Assembly: GCA_004151065.3 (NCBI GenBank) | Contig: NWUY0300059307.1 | Location: 1-18,921, forward strand | DNA length: 18,921 nt | Reading direction: 5' to 3' | DNA from: Larix sibirica | Taxonomy: Eukaryota > Streptophyta > Pinopsida > Pinales > Pinaceae | In this document: positions 9,231 through 18,361 of the stretch, one piece after another | Position numbering within the stretch: the first letter of the stretch is position 1 | How the letters are laid out: every line of letters starts with the position of its first letter | Translations under genes and position numbers: made by a program | Notes under the pieces: model-generated | What the model was told of the DNA's origin: nothing | Databases searched by the model: none | What the model saw: the letters and a program-made list of their open reading frames with translations, nothing else

Positions 9231-10985
9231 AAAATTGGCATAAATGTAATCCCCATCAAGGCTCCTTAGCATGGGAGTAATTACTTCTCTTTAAGGCCTG
9301 TCAAGGAGAAGGTAATTGTTTGGGCTAGAAAAAGGTATACGAACATAAATGCATAGAATTTTGAGGTTTAGAAGTCTTTGGAGGAACTGTATTTGGCCAA
9401 CAATTAAGGATTATACAGTGAGGGAGTTTTGAAGGATCTCAAAGACTTGGAAGCAAAGAGGATTATATTGTTATTAGATAAGGAGATGGATTGACGTATT
9501 AAAAGTAGGGCTACTTAGTTGGAAGCAAGCAACCATAACACACACAAAAATCACAATTATGCCAATTATAGAAAAAATGTGAACATTATCTCGGAAATGC
9601 CTACCCCGGATGGATCAAAAGTTAGAAAGTTTAAGAAAATAGTAGAGATTGGTGTACAACATTTTAAGAGGATATTTGAGGTATCTAAAGGAGAAAATAT
9701 TGCTAAAATACTTAAGGTTTTGTCCTACTTTCCTAGGTTGGTGAATAAGGAGTATAACGCCAGGGTGTTCAAGGCAGTCTTCAAAGAGGGATTATTACAG
9801 GTCTTGGGCACCTTTAGAAAGGATAGGAGTCCAAGTCCCGACGAATGGATGGTGGAATTTTACTTAGATTTATTTGACCTACTTGGAGATGATTTGATTC
9901 GGGTGGTGGAGAAAGTAAGGATGACAAGTAATGTGCCAGTGAATTACAATGCAACCATTATTGATTTGATCCCAAAGATCGATTGTTCAGTTTCTTTCAA
10001 AGGATTTAGGGAAATATCACTTTGTAATTGTCTTTATAATATTATTTCAAAGGCATTGGCAATTAGTTGGAATTGTTGTCATCCAAATTTATATCAACAA
10101 AATGATTTAGCTTTTTGGATGGTAGATAGATACATGAGGCAAATGGTTTTGCTTAGGAATAAATCCATTCAATTAAACTTTCCCACTCTCATGTAGGGGT
10201 GGCCAAGTTAGACTTGTCTAAACCATTTGATTGTGTTTCATGGCTTTATCTTAGTTTATTGTTCATCCAAAGTGGGTTCTTTTTACCTAATGTTAATTGG
10301 ATTACGACATGTGTCACCTCCACTTCATTTTTTCCCCTCATCAATGGATCAACCTCTGATTTATTTAATCCTATTAGGGGCTTGAGGCAGGGATGCCACT
10401 CTCTTCCTATCTCTTTTTGTTGGTTGATGAACTATTAAGCAAGTCTATGTTTGAAGCTAAAAGGTTAAATCTAATTCAAGGTGTCGAGGTTGGAAAGAGA
10501 GAGGTACTCGTTCATATATTGTTCGTTGTTGATGTGTTGTTGTTTTGTTATGGTTCAAATTGGGAATTAAGTGCATTCAAGGATATACTTCAATTGTATA
10601 AAAATCTATTGGCATGGAGATAAATGAAGGTAAATTAGCACCATATCCATTTCGGTTGGATGAAAGACTTGGGCCCTTTTTGGATAGATATCTCCCTTTC
10701 TATTCACTAGAATTAAATGTAGGGATCGAGTAATTGTGCTTCACTAGAAATCCAAATAACTATGGAAAAGATAATTATACCTAGTTGATTAGAAAATTTG
10801 AAAAAAGAATTGCTATGTGGTGTAATAAGTGGCTGTCTCAAGGAGGTTGGTTTTTCTTGGTCAAATTTGTGTTAGAAACCATCTCATTGTACTGGCAATT
10901 GATTTTTCTTGGTCAAATCCATGTTAGAAACCATCTTGGTATGTTGGCACACACTGGCTCATATTCCAAAAGGAATACTTGAGAA
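9231..10985 (+). pseudogene. LINE ORF2: reverse transcriptase domain (copy 1)
   Basis: It would copy element RNA into DNA. The longest open piece in the window, 9519-10196, gives the RT N-terminus: NYANYRKNVN, KVLSYFPRLVNKEYNARVF, then FRKDRSPSPDEW and ISLCNCLYNIISKALAI, where plant LINEs have GPDG and FRPISLCN. Around 10105 the frame shifts to the one at 10199-10435, with the Asp-bearing KLDLSKPFDCVSW and the GLRQGC motif (10379-10396). It shifts again at about 10400; there the catalytic F-x-D-D box reads FVVD (10522-10533), with Val at 10528 in place of the first Asp. A thumb-like region follows at 10785-10985 (RKFEKRIAMWCNKWLS). At least three frameshifts and many stops make this a pseudogene. 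Confidence 0.85.
10851..10936 (+). repeat. 34-bp internal direct repeat, period 52 bp
   Basis: The block TTTTTCTTGGTCAAAT... occurs at 10851-10884 and 10903-10936 with three adjacent mismatches. It duplicates the LVK.VLET coding segment of the RT thumb region. Its 52-bp spacing is not a multiple of three, so it puts the following LAHIPKGILEKI-type motif (10949 onward) out of frame. The same repeat is present in the second LINE copy (13933-14018), so it arose before the 3-kb duplication. Confidence 0.9.
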
Positions 10986-11900
10986 GATAAGAAATATATG
11001 CTTCATTTTTTGTGGCAAGGTAGCTGTGAATATAAACATTCACATTGGGTAAATTGAAGAAAAATTTCTATTCCAAAGACTTTAGGAAGATGGGGGTTGA
11101 AGAAGATCCATTTATTTGGTCTTTCACTAGCAACTAAGTCTCGTTGGAACATGCTTAGAAAAGACAGTTTACGGAAAAGAGTATTAATTCGGAAATATAT
11201 TGCACCAGATTCCACCTCAGATTGGATTAGGAAAGAAAGGAAAAGCACACAAAATATCTCCAAACAATCAAAGGCCCTTATGCCTTTCCTATTATTGGAT
11301 CCTTTCCATCATGGAATGTTGGTTTAGGTTCTCAGGTAACGATGGGCTTATATGTAATTATGGGTTGTGATAGACAAATTTTTATGCCTGAGACTTTATC
11401 TATTATCTACAAGAAATTGCAAGGCTACTCTAAACTTGATGGCTAATCCATTTGTGACAACAATTTGGCATTAAGGTTGGTTGAGGGCTAAAGAACTAGG
11501 CTTATCTAGTGAATGGGTTGTTGATTGGCATAATTTTCTTGCTTCCTTGGAAAGGGCTCGCATTAGACTCTCTCATGAAGATGATGAACTCACTTGGGGA
11601 AGGAATGTGATAGGTGGTACTTACACAACAAAACTTGGATTTGATGTTCTTGGTCTTGGTACTAGTGAGGAAGTCTAGTGGTGGAATAAGCTTTGGAAGG
11701 TCAAAGTTCCAATGAAAACTAAGCTTTTCATGTGGTGTGTTATCAATAACAAAGTGATGGCGTGGGAGATGTCTTGGAAGAGAAATAAGGAGGGTCCTGG
11801 TATCTTCCTTTTTTGTAGATGTTGGGAGGAGACTACAAAACATCTCTTCATTGGATGCTCATAATCTAGATAGTTCCGGAGGGACATATCTAATCAACTA
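10986..11900 (+). pseudogene. LINE ORF2: linker and zf-RVT domain (copy 1)
   Basis: Downstream of the RT come LHFLWQGSCEYKHSHWVN (around 11000-11050), GLKKIHLFGLSLATKSRWNM (11094-11153) and RKYIAPDSTSDWIRKERKST (11190 onward), standard for plant LINEs in this interval. The frame at 11481-11675 then runs through LSHEDDELTWGRN into the zf-RVT domain: WWNKLWKVKVPMKTKLFMW, with the conserved Trp, Pro-x-Lys-x-Lys-x-Phe-x-Trp pattern, then F.CRCWEETTKHLFIGCS, which holds the Cys...Glu-Thr-x-x-His-Leu-Phe-x-x-Cys zinc-site pattern. A TAG at 11676 and another after the final Cys interrupt it. It is a pseudogene. Confidence 0.8.
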
Positions 11901-12149
11901 AAAACCTCAAACTTATGGCAGCAGAATTCTACATGTCGATGTTTTCTTCATTGGTTTAATTCTAGTGAGCTTAAGGGCATTAAAGCACTGCCCTACTTAG
12001 TCCTATGGGGTATCTGGTTGGCCCAAAATTCAATATTATTCAAAGAAAAGTCAATCATGACCTTCAAAATAACTTCTCAGGTTCTAACTTTACCCTCTTT
12101 CTACAAGACTGCATTTACTCCAAAAAATCCTCTAATGGTTGGAGAACTA

Positions 12150-12640
12150 ACAGTGGATCAATCCATGCCCTAGAGTTGTTTTTACGGGGTCAATAATAAA
12201 ATGCATTGTGGTTTGGGTTTTGACTTGCATTTTTCAAAGTCTCGGTACTTCCATGTAAAATCCAATGTGGGGAGGGGTACCAACAACTATGGTGAATTTA
12301 TGGCAATATTCCTACTTTTAAAATTTGCTTGGAATAAAGGCATTGGCTTGTTAAATATCTTTGGGGATTCTAGTCTTGTCATTAACTGAATGGATGACGA
12401 TATATTACTTCACAATATTAACCTCTCTAGTCTTGTTGCTCAATTAAAGGAGATTGTCGGACAGTTCACGTAATTGTAGCTTGTCCATATCTATAGGGAA
12501 TTTAACCAAGTTCTAGACAAGATTTCAACAGATGGATTACTTCTGCTGGAGAATCATATTATGATCCATGACTTTGATTATGGGAAAGTTTTGAGGCCTA
12601 GCTAGGGTCTACTAATTTACTTCTAAGATATGTATTTTAT
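12150..12640 (+). pseudogene. LINE ORF2: C-terminal RNase H (RVT_3) domain (copy 1)
   Basis: RNase H would remove the RNA strand after reverse transcription. The first catalytic motif, usually Phe-Asp-Gly-Ala, reads Phe-Tyr-Gly-Val (Tyr codon at 12183), so the first Asp is lost. Next come CGLGFDLHFS, the helix GTNNYGEFMAIFLLLKFAW with its Glu, and the GDS motif (NIFGDSSLVIN). A TGA at 12387 follows, and then HIYREFNQVLDKISTDGL (about 12486-12540), which matches the family's His-x-x-Arg-Glu-x-Asn-x-x-(Ala)-Asp pattern. A C-terminal RNase H is a known trait of many plant L1-type LINEs. The domain is dead. Confidence 0.75.
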
Positions 12641-12778
12641 GGACAAGTGTAACATGTCAGTCTTGTTGGAAAAAAACATTTGATACTTTATATTTAATTC
12701 ATTGTCATGTTGGACTAGGTTCTATCTAGGTAGTCTATGGAAGGGGAAGGATGTACTGTTATGAGTACCTCTTTTAGG
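12641..12778 (+). other. LINE 3' UTR remnant (copy 1)
   Basis: This follows the last recognisable ORF2 residues and is shared base for base with 15691-15828. It ends in GAGTACCTCTTTTAGG. No poly(A) or short-repeat tail is present. Confidence 0.5.
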
Positions 12779-12793
12779 TGATCTCTTTTTGGN
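12779..12793. other. 15-base junction with a single N
   Basis: Between the end of the shared sequence of copy 1 (12778) and the start of copy 2 (12794) lie TGATCTCTTTTTGG and one undetermined base at 12793. The N stands exactly one base before homology resumes with TTAAGGTTTTG. It could be filler DNA from a tandem duplication or the scar of an assembly join. Confidence 0.85.
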
Positions 12794-14067
12794 TTAAGGT
12801 TTTGTCCTACTTTCCTAGGTTGGTGAATAAGGAGTATAACGCCAGGGTGTTCAAGGTAGTCTTCAAAGAGGGATTATTACATGTCTTGACCACCTTTAGA
12901 AAGGATAGGAGTCCAAGTCCCGACGAATGGATGGTGGAATTTTACTTAGATTTATTTGACCTACTTGGAGATGATTTGATTCGGGTGGTGGAGAAAGTAA
13001 GGATGACAAGTAATGTGCCAGTGAATTACAATGCAACCATTATTGATTTGATCCCAAAGATCGATTGTTCAGTTTCTTTCAAAGGATTTAGGGAAATATC
13101 ACTTTGTAATTGTCTTTATAATATTATTTCAAAGGCATTGGCAATTAGTTGGAATTGTTGTCATCCAAATTTATATCAACAAAATGATTTGGCTTTTTGG
13201 ATGGTAGATAGATACATGAGGCAAATGGTTTTGCTTAGGAATAAATCCATTCAATTAAACTTTCCCACTCTCATGTAGGGGTGGCCAAGTTAGACTTGTC
13301 TAAACCATTTGATTGTGTTTCATGGCTTTATCTTAGTTTATTGTTCATCCAAAGTGGGTTCTTTTTACCTAATGTTAATTGGATTACGACATGTGTCACC
13401 TCCACTTCATTTTTTCCCCTCATCAATGGATCAACCTCTGATTTATTTAATCCTATTAGGGGCTTGAGGCAGGGATGCCACTCTCTTCCTATCTCTTTTT
13501 GTTGGTTGATGAACTATTAAGCAAGTCTATGTTTGAAGCTAAAAGGTTAAATCTAATTCAAGGTGTCGAGGTTGGAAAGAGAGAGGTACTCATTCATATA
13601 TTTTTCGTTGTTGATGTGTTGTTGTTTTGTTATGGTTCAAATTGGGAATTAAGTGCATTCAAGGATATACTTCAATTGTATAAAAATCTATTGGCATGGA
13701 GATAAATGAAGGTAAATTAGCACCATATCCATTTCGGTTGGATGAAAGACTTGGGCCCTTTTTGGATAGATATCTCCCTTTCTATTCACTAGAATTAAAT
13801 GTAGGGATCGAGTAATTGTGCTTCACTAGAAATCCAAATAACTATGGAAAAGATAATTATACCTAGTTGATTAGAAAATTTGAAAAAAGAATTGCTATGT
13901 GGTGTAATAAGTGGCTGTCTCAAGGAGGTTGGTTTTTCTTGGTCAAATTTGTGTTAGAAACCATCTCATTGTACTGGCAATTGATTTTTCTTGGTCAAAT
14001 CCATGTTAGAAACCATCCTGGTATGTTGGCACACACTGGCTCATATTCCAAAAGGAATACTTGAGAA
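12794..14067 (+). pseudogene. LINE reverse transcriptase domain (copy 2)
   Basis: It is the counterpart of 9712-10985. The first open piece (to 13275) starts KVLSYFPRLVNKEYNARVFK and runs through FRKDRSPSPDEW. The frame then shifts to KLDLSKPFDCVSW (about 13287) and again before FVVD (about 13604-13615), so the catalytic Asp is missing here too. Differences from copy 1 at protein level are few: VVFKEGLLHVLTTF here against AVFKEGLLQVLGTF there, and HIFFVVD against HILFVVD. The domain starts abruptly, without endonuclease or the upstream part of the RT. Confidence 0.85.
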
Positions 14068-14982
14068 GATAAGAAATATATGCTTCATTTTTTGTGGCAA
14101 GGTAGCTGTGAATATAAACATTCACATTGGGTAAATTGAAGAAAAATTTCTATTCCAAAGACTTTAGGAAGATGGGGGTTGAAGAAGATCCATTTATTTG
14201 GTCTTTCACTAGCAACTAAGTCTCGTTGGAACATGCTTAGAAAAGACAGTTTACGGAAAAGAGTATTAATTCGGAAATATATTGCACCAGATTCCACCTC
14301 AGATTGGATTAGGAAAGAAAGGAAAAGCACACAAAATATCTCCAAACAATCAAAGGCCCTTATGCCTTTCCTATTATTGGATCCTTTCCATCATGGAATG
14401 TTGGTTTAGGTTCTCAGGTAACGATGGGCTTATATGTAATTATGGGTTGTGATAGACAAATTTTTATGCCTGAGACTTTATCTATTATCTACAAGAAATT
14501 GCAAGGCTACTCTAAACTTGATGGCTAATCCATTTGTGACAACAATTTGGCATTAAGGTTGGCTGAGGGCTAAAGAACTAGGCTTATTTAGTGAATGGGT
14601 TGTTGATTGGCATAATTTTCTTGCTTCCTTGGAAAGGGATCACATTAGACTCTCTCATGAAGATGATGAACTCACTTGGGGAAGGAATGTGATAGGTGGT
14701 ACTTACACAACAAAACTTGGATTTGATGTTCTTGGTCTTGGTACTAGTGAGGAAGTCTAGTGGTGGAATAAGCTTTGGAAGGTCAAAGTTCCAATGAAAA
14801 CTAAGCTTTTCATGTGGTGTGTTATCAATAACAAAGTGATGGCGTGGGAGATGTCTTGGAAGAGAAATAAGGAGGGTCCTGGTATCTTCCTTTTTTGTAG
14901 ATGTTGGGAGGAGACTACAAAACATCTCTTCATTGGATGCTCATAATCTAGATAGTTCCGGAGGGACATATCTAATCAACTA
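14068..14982 (+). pseudogene. LINE linker and zf-RVT domain (copy 2)
   Basis: It is the counterpart of 10986-11900, with GLKKIHLFGLSLATKSRWNM, RKYIAPDSTSDWIRKERKST and the zf-RVT pattern WWNKLWKVKVPMKTKLFMW ... TTKHLFIGC. It carries four base differences from copy 1, at 14563, 14588, 14639 and 14642. The same TAG interrupts the domain just before the first Trp pair. Confidence 0.8.
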
Positions 14983-15231
14983 AAAACCTCAAACTTATGG
15001 CAGCAGAATTCTACATGTCGATGTTTTCTTCATTGGTTTAATTCTAGTGAGCTTAAGGGCATTAAAGCACTGCCCTACTTAGTCCTATGGGGTATCTGGT
15101 TGGCCCAAAATTCAATATTATTCAAAGAAAAGTCAATCATGACCTTCAAAATAACTTCTCAGGTTCTAACTTTACCCTCTTTCTACAAGACTGCATTTAC
15201 TCCAAAAAATCCTCTAATGGTTGGAGAACTA

Positions 15232-15690
15232 ATAGTGGATCTATCCATGCCCTAGAGTTGTTTTTACGGGGTCAATAATAAAATGCATTGTGGTTTGGGT
15301 TTTGACTTGCATTTTTCAAAGTCTCGGTACCAACAACTATGGTGAATTTATGGCAATATTCCTACTTTTAAAATTTGCTTGGAATAAAGGCATTGGCTTG
15401 TTAAATATCTTTGGGGATTCTAGTCTTGTCATTAACTGAATGGATGACGATATATTACTTCACAATATTAACCTCTCTAGTCTTGTTGCTCAATTAAAGG
15501 AGATTGTCGGACAGTTCACGTAATTGTAGCTTGTCCATATCTATAGGGAATTTAACCAAGTTCTAGACAAGATTTCAACAGATGGATTACTTCTGCTGGA
15601 GAATCATATTATGATCCATGACTTTGATTATGGGAAAGTTTTGAGGCCTAGCTAGGGTCTACTAATTTACTTCTAAGATATGTATTTTAT
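15232..15690 (+). pseudogene. LINE RNase H domain with 32-bp deletion (copy 2)
   Basis: It is the counterpart of the RNase H of copy 1. A deletion at 15330 removes 32 bases present at 12249-12280 in copy 1 and shifts the frame between the Phe-Asp-Leu-His part and the GTNNYGEF helix. The 5-bp GGTAC flanks the lost segment in copy 1 (12244-12248 and 12276-12280) and is present once here (15326-15330), the mark of a microhomology-mediated or slippage deletion. The rest, including GDS and HIYREFNQ, is as in copy 1. Confidence 0.8.
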
Positions 15691-15828
15691 GGACAAGTGT
15701 AACATGTCAGTCTTGTTGGAAAAAAACATTTGATACTTTATATTTAATTCATTGTCATGTTGGACTAGGTTCTATCTAGGTAGTCTATGGAAGGGGAAGG
15801 ATGTACTGTTATGAGTACCTCTTTTAGG

Positions 15829-16540
15829 AACTATCTTCAGATAAATCTTTGATTGTGTAGAAGCAACTAAATATTGTATATGATTAAAAATACATTTTTT
15901 TCCTTAGGTATATATATATATATATATATATATAAAGAGAGAGAGAGAGGCCTCACATTGGTTAAGATCTTCTTTAGATATGTTAAATATCCTTGGAATA
16001 ATGTATCTGGAGTATTTTATATTATCACTACTACTCGTTGGAGTCTAAACATTCTACAAAGTTGAACTTTCGTAGTAACTTAGAATAACAAGAAGGGAAA
16101 CCATATTGTTAACCTCAAATCTAACAAAATTAATTCTCAGTTAATGGAATTGCGAATATTAGATCTTAATATTGCATAATCCAATTGTAGTGGGAATATT
16201 CAAGGGTATTTAATCCATTTATGCATTAAAAACAACAACTTTATCAATAAAAAATTGTGATTTTGGTAAGTAGTGCATAGTAAATCGGAAAAATTCAAAT
16301 TCATGAAACTTTTAGTTGATTTAAAAAATAAATCTCATATTGATTAAGATCGTAATGAGGAGTTCGCGTTGAAATAAAATTAACCTAGACTATGATAAAT
16401 ATTTTATATTATTGATACATTCAAGAAATGAAATAATAATAGTGAAACACAGTTTTTCACTTATTTAAATTTAACTCAACTTACATTTTGCTACATCTAA
16501 TGAATACGCACTTATACTTGTTTATACCTTTAAAACATAA
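15829..16540. other. AT-rich non-coding stretch with microsatellite
   Basis: No coding frame is convincing here. It begins where similarity to the first LINE copy stops and so should be the original 3' flank of the LINE. Two loosely similar phrases, CCTCACATTGGTTAAGATC at about 15950 and TCTCATATTGATTAAGATC at about 16333, may be an old dispersed repeat. Nothing else is recognised. Confidence 0.5.
15909..15949. repeat. (TA)13 followed by (GA)n microsatellite
   Basis: Thirteen TA dinucleotides at 15909-15934 run directly into a GA tract ending near 15949. It is a compound microsatellite, likely to vary in length between individuals. Confidence 0.97.
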
Positions 16541-16722
16541 TAATTCAATGTTTATATAATTAAATTAAGAAAAAAAGATTCCATATTTCCTCTAAATTAC
16601 ATGCTTAAAGTATACATTACATGCTTAAGGGAATAATAATAATAATTCAATTTTTATCCAATTAAATAAATTTATTAGGATTCTATATTTCCTCTAATTT
16701 ACATGCTTAAAGTATACTTTCT
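16535..16722. repeat. Tandem pair, period 102 bp
   Basis: TAATTCAAT at 16541 recurs at 16643, and ATTC(C/T)ATATTTCCTCTAA at 16578 recurs at 16680, followed in both by TTACATGCTTAAAGTATAC. The period is exactly 102 bp across these anchors. GGAATAATAAT occurs again at about 16754 and suggests a partial third unit. The identity of the array is unknown. Confidence 0.85.
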
Positions 16723-16899
16723 AAGTATATGTAAATATAAAGGTTATTTAAAGGAATAATAATACTTCATCCTAGATAAGGTGTTTTTATTGAATATGCA
16801 TGCCCGTATAGAGACATGCTCTTAGGAGAGGACAGTGACTAAGACACCTTCCCACTCTCATGAACAGTCACCCACCACTTAGCTTCCTCCTACAATAAT

Positions 16900-16909
16900 G
16901 ATTTGAACC
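16900..16909 (-). promoter_or_regulatory. Isolated box B-like motif
   Basis: On the minus strand GGTTCAAATC fits the RNA polymerase III box B consensus (GGTTCRANYC) perfectly. About 40 bp upstream on that strand I find only a poor box A (TAGAATTTATGG, about 16943-16954). It may be a remnant of a SINE on the minus strand or a chance match. Confidence 0.2.
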
Positions 16910-16975
16910 CCCCCGAGATGATATCAGTTTACGTGTGGGAACCATAAATTCTACAGGTAGCTGACAGGGAAAATC

Positions 16976-18070
16976 ATGGCCCGAACTCAGCCAAACAATC
17001 GCAACCATGATTCAATCGCTCATTGCAATACGGAGATGAATTGCTTCAACCATGGTTTCAGTCCGAGTGTTGGAAAAAGTACTAGGCACATCATTCAAAT
17101 TGAAGACGGACAAACAATAGTCATTAGCAAGCATTGTGAGGTTAACTGAGACAACATTGAAGTTTCAAGGCAAAATATAAGGATGATCAGCTAAGAACAA
17201 GGTAGTGTATCAATCATTAAATTTAGATGGAAGCTCAAAAAGGATAGGTATGCAAGAACATATTCAATTCAATGGGACATCAAGCAAAATAATTATACCT
17301 ATGTAGTTTATGACCACTCTATCTCAGATTCCAATCCTGTCTACTTGTATTCTAAATTAGAAAATAGCTTGGGTAATGAAGCTCCTGGAAACAAACCTGT
17401 GGTTTAGACTCTGCTAGGAAATCTCATCATTTCTTCCAAAATCATCTCTAAGGATTCATCTAATTTAGTTCTCCATTCCCTCATCTCCTAGCATTCAACC
17501 CTTTACTCCTTCATAGCATATATTTATCAAACCTTCGAACCTAATCCAAAGCCTTGCTTTTACTTCCTTTCGACCATGACCAACGTGCCCCTTTCTCGAG
17601 ACCCCATAAGGGCAAAGCCCCTGCTAGTGATAGCCGACTCATGAAGGATATTGATGAGCTTATAACCTATTGCTTTCATCTCACCCTTGTTCATATACAA
17701 AGAGAGATAGCAAATCATGAGGAAGAGATTAAATTGGAATAGAATTGTACTCCATACAGAATTGCATGAAAATATGAAGGAATATGTACCAGATCCAGGA
17801 AATACAAGGGTTAGGGACACCAAACACCTCAAGACCATAGCCCTTCATTGGTAGATAAAAACCTTGTTGAGCAAGGCCCTCCTAGACACAAAAGAATAAA
17901 GGAATGAATTGGACCTATTGATGAAGGACACATAGACCACAACAACAAAATTCAAGCACAACTCAAGAGACTACACAGGGAGTTGAACATCATCTACAGA
18001 GCAACTATAGGCATGGAGTTTCCAACTAAAGATCACTCAAGCATTCAGGCAAATCAAGACCCTAACAATC
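16976..18070 (+). pseudogene. Unidentified decayed ORF, possibly LINE ORF1
   Basis: I do not recognise the family. ATG at 16976 begins MARTQPNNRNHDSIAHCNTE, open for 57 codons to TGA 17147. The same frame goes on past TGA 17147, TAA near 17192, TAG near 17405 and TAG near 17489, with coherent non-low-complexity text such as HIIQIEDGQTIVISKHCEV, KLKKDRYARTYSIQWDIKQN and VYLYSKLENSLGNEAPGNKP. It then shifts to the frame at 17554-17739, with RPHKGKAPASDSRLMKDIDE and a charged helix HIQREIANHEEEIKLE that could be a coiled coil. Fragments such as LHENMKEYVPDP and VRDTKHLKTIALHW follow in other frames. Basic N-terminal text plus a helical C-terminus would suit an RNA-binding ORF1, but there is no DUF4283 pattern or CCHC knuckle. 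A host-gene remnant is also possible. Confidence 0.4.
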
Positions 18071-18361
18071 ACATTCTATAATATCATGCAAAATTCTAAA
18101 AATAGGTTCCACAATTTCATTTTTTTTAAGTTCTTTGGCTATTCTAATTACAATAGCAATACTCGAAACTCTGAAATCATTAATATATTTTTTTTAAGTA
18201 TTATCCATAGTACTAGTTTGATAGCTAGGACTGAAAGCACCAAACTTATGTTTAATATTTGGTCTGGGTTTCCTCCGGGCCAGCCTTAACTATGGATATT
18301 CTAACTCTTTGTAAGTCTCTTTTTTAAATATTAATAGAATCTTTACTAGCTTATAAAAAAA
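18071..18361 (+). other. Plant-LINE-like 3' UTR and tail
   Basis: The segment TTTGGTCTGGGTTTCCTCCG at 18258-18277 is followed by a T-rich stretch, then TTAATAGAATCTTTACTAGC (18331-18350), TTATA and seven A's (18355-18361). An order of GG-rich text, TTAATA(A/G)AATCTTT, a short CTTAT-like motif and oligo(A) is common at the 3' ends of plant L1-type LINEs and the SINEs that borrow their machinery. The resemblance is from memory, not from an alignment. Confidence 0.4.

Larger units (their letters stand above)
6430..12778 (+). mobile_element. Decayed L1-type LINE, nearly full length (copy 1)
   Basis: The order ORF1 (DUF4283-like, zinc knuckle), endonuclease, reverse transcriptase, zf-RVT, RNase H is that of plant L1-type LINEs, and about 6.3 kb is close to full length for the class. 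Every domain is crossed by stops or frameshifts. The 3' end is taken as the last base shared with the second copy. No poly(A) tail or target-site duplication is visible there, so the real end may lie elsewhere. Confidence 0.85.
12794..15828 (+). repeat. Direct repeat of the 3' half of the LINE (copy 2)
   Basis: It matches 9712-12778 from the RT N-terminus to the 3' UTR at a constant offset of 3082 bp, dropping to 3050 after a 32-bp deletion at 15330. By hand I count 14 substitutions over about 3.03 kb, near 0.5 percent. The stops, the frame changes, the 34-bp internal repeat, FVVD in the RT and Phe-Tyr-Gly in RNase H are all shared, so the ancestor was already dead when it was copied. No target-site duplication or poly(A) marks it as a separate insertion. 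It is a segmental tandem duplication or an allele placed in tandem by the assembler. Confidence 0.93.
16798..18361 (+). mobile_element. Candidate non-autonomous, LINE-like element
   Basis: A decayed single reading frame (from ATG 16976) is followed by a tail resembling plant LINE 3' ends and an oligo(A) ending at 18361. TGAATAT occurs at 16791-16797 and directly after the A run at 18362-18368, a possible 7-bp target-site duplication. No endonuclease or RT sequence is visible in the 1.56 kb. If real, it is an ORF1-only LINE derivative. Alternatives are a LINE with a large internal deletion, or an unrelated gene fragment with a chance A-rich end. Confidence 0.4.

Noticed and set aside
11003-11887. 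Minus-strand frames of 70-113 codons inside the LINE, repeated at 14085-14969
   Set aside because: They lie opposite clearly recognisable LINE coding text on the + strand and show no domain. Their repetition only reflects the 3-kb duplication.
12794-15828. Second LINE copy as an independent 5'-truncated insertion
   Set aside because: It shares the dead copy's stops, frameshifts and internal repeat, and there is no poly(A) tail or target-site duplication at its ends.
15950-15968. CCTCACATTGGTTAAGATC as a plant snRNA upstream sequence element
   Set aside because: It only partly fits the RTCCCACATCG consensus, and no TATA box or snRNA-like sequence follows at the right distance.
16900-16954. 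A tRNA gene or complete SINE on the minus strand
   Set aside because: Only box B fits; box A is poor and no cloverleaf can be drawn. Kept as a low-confidence motif only.
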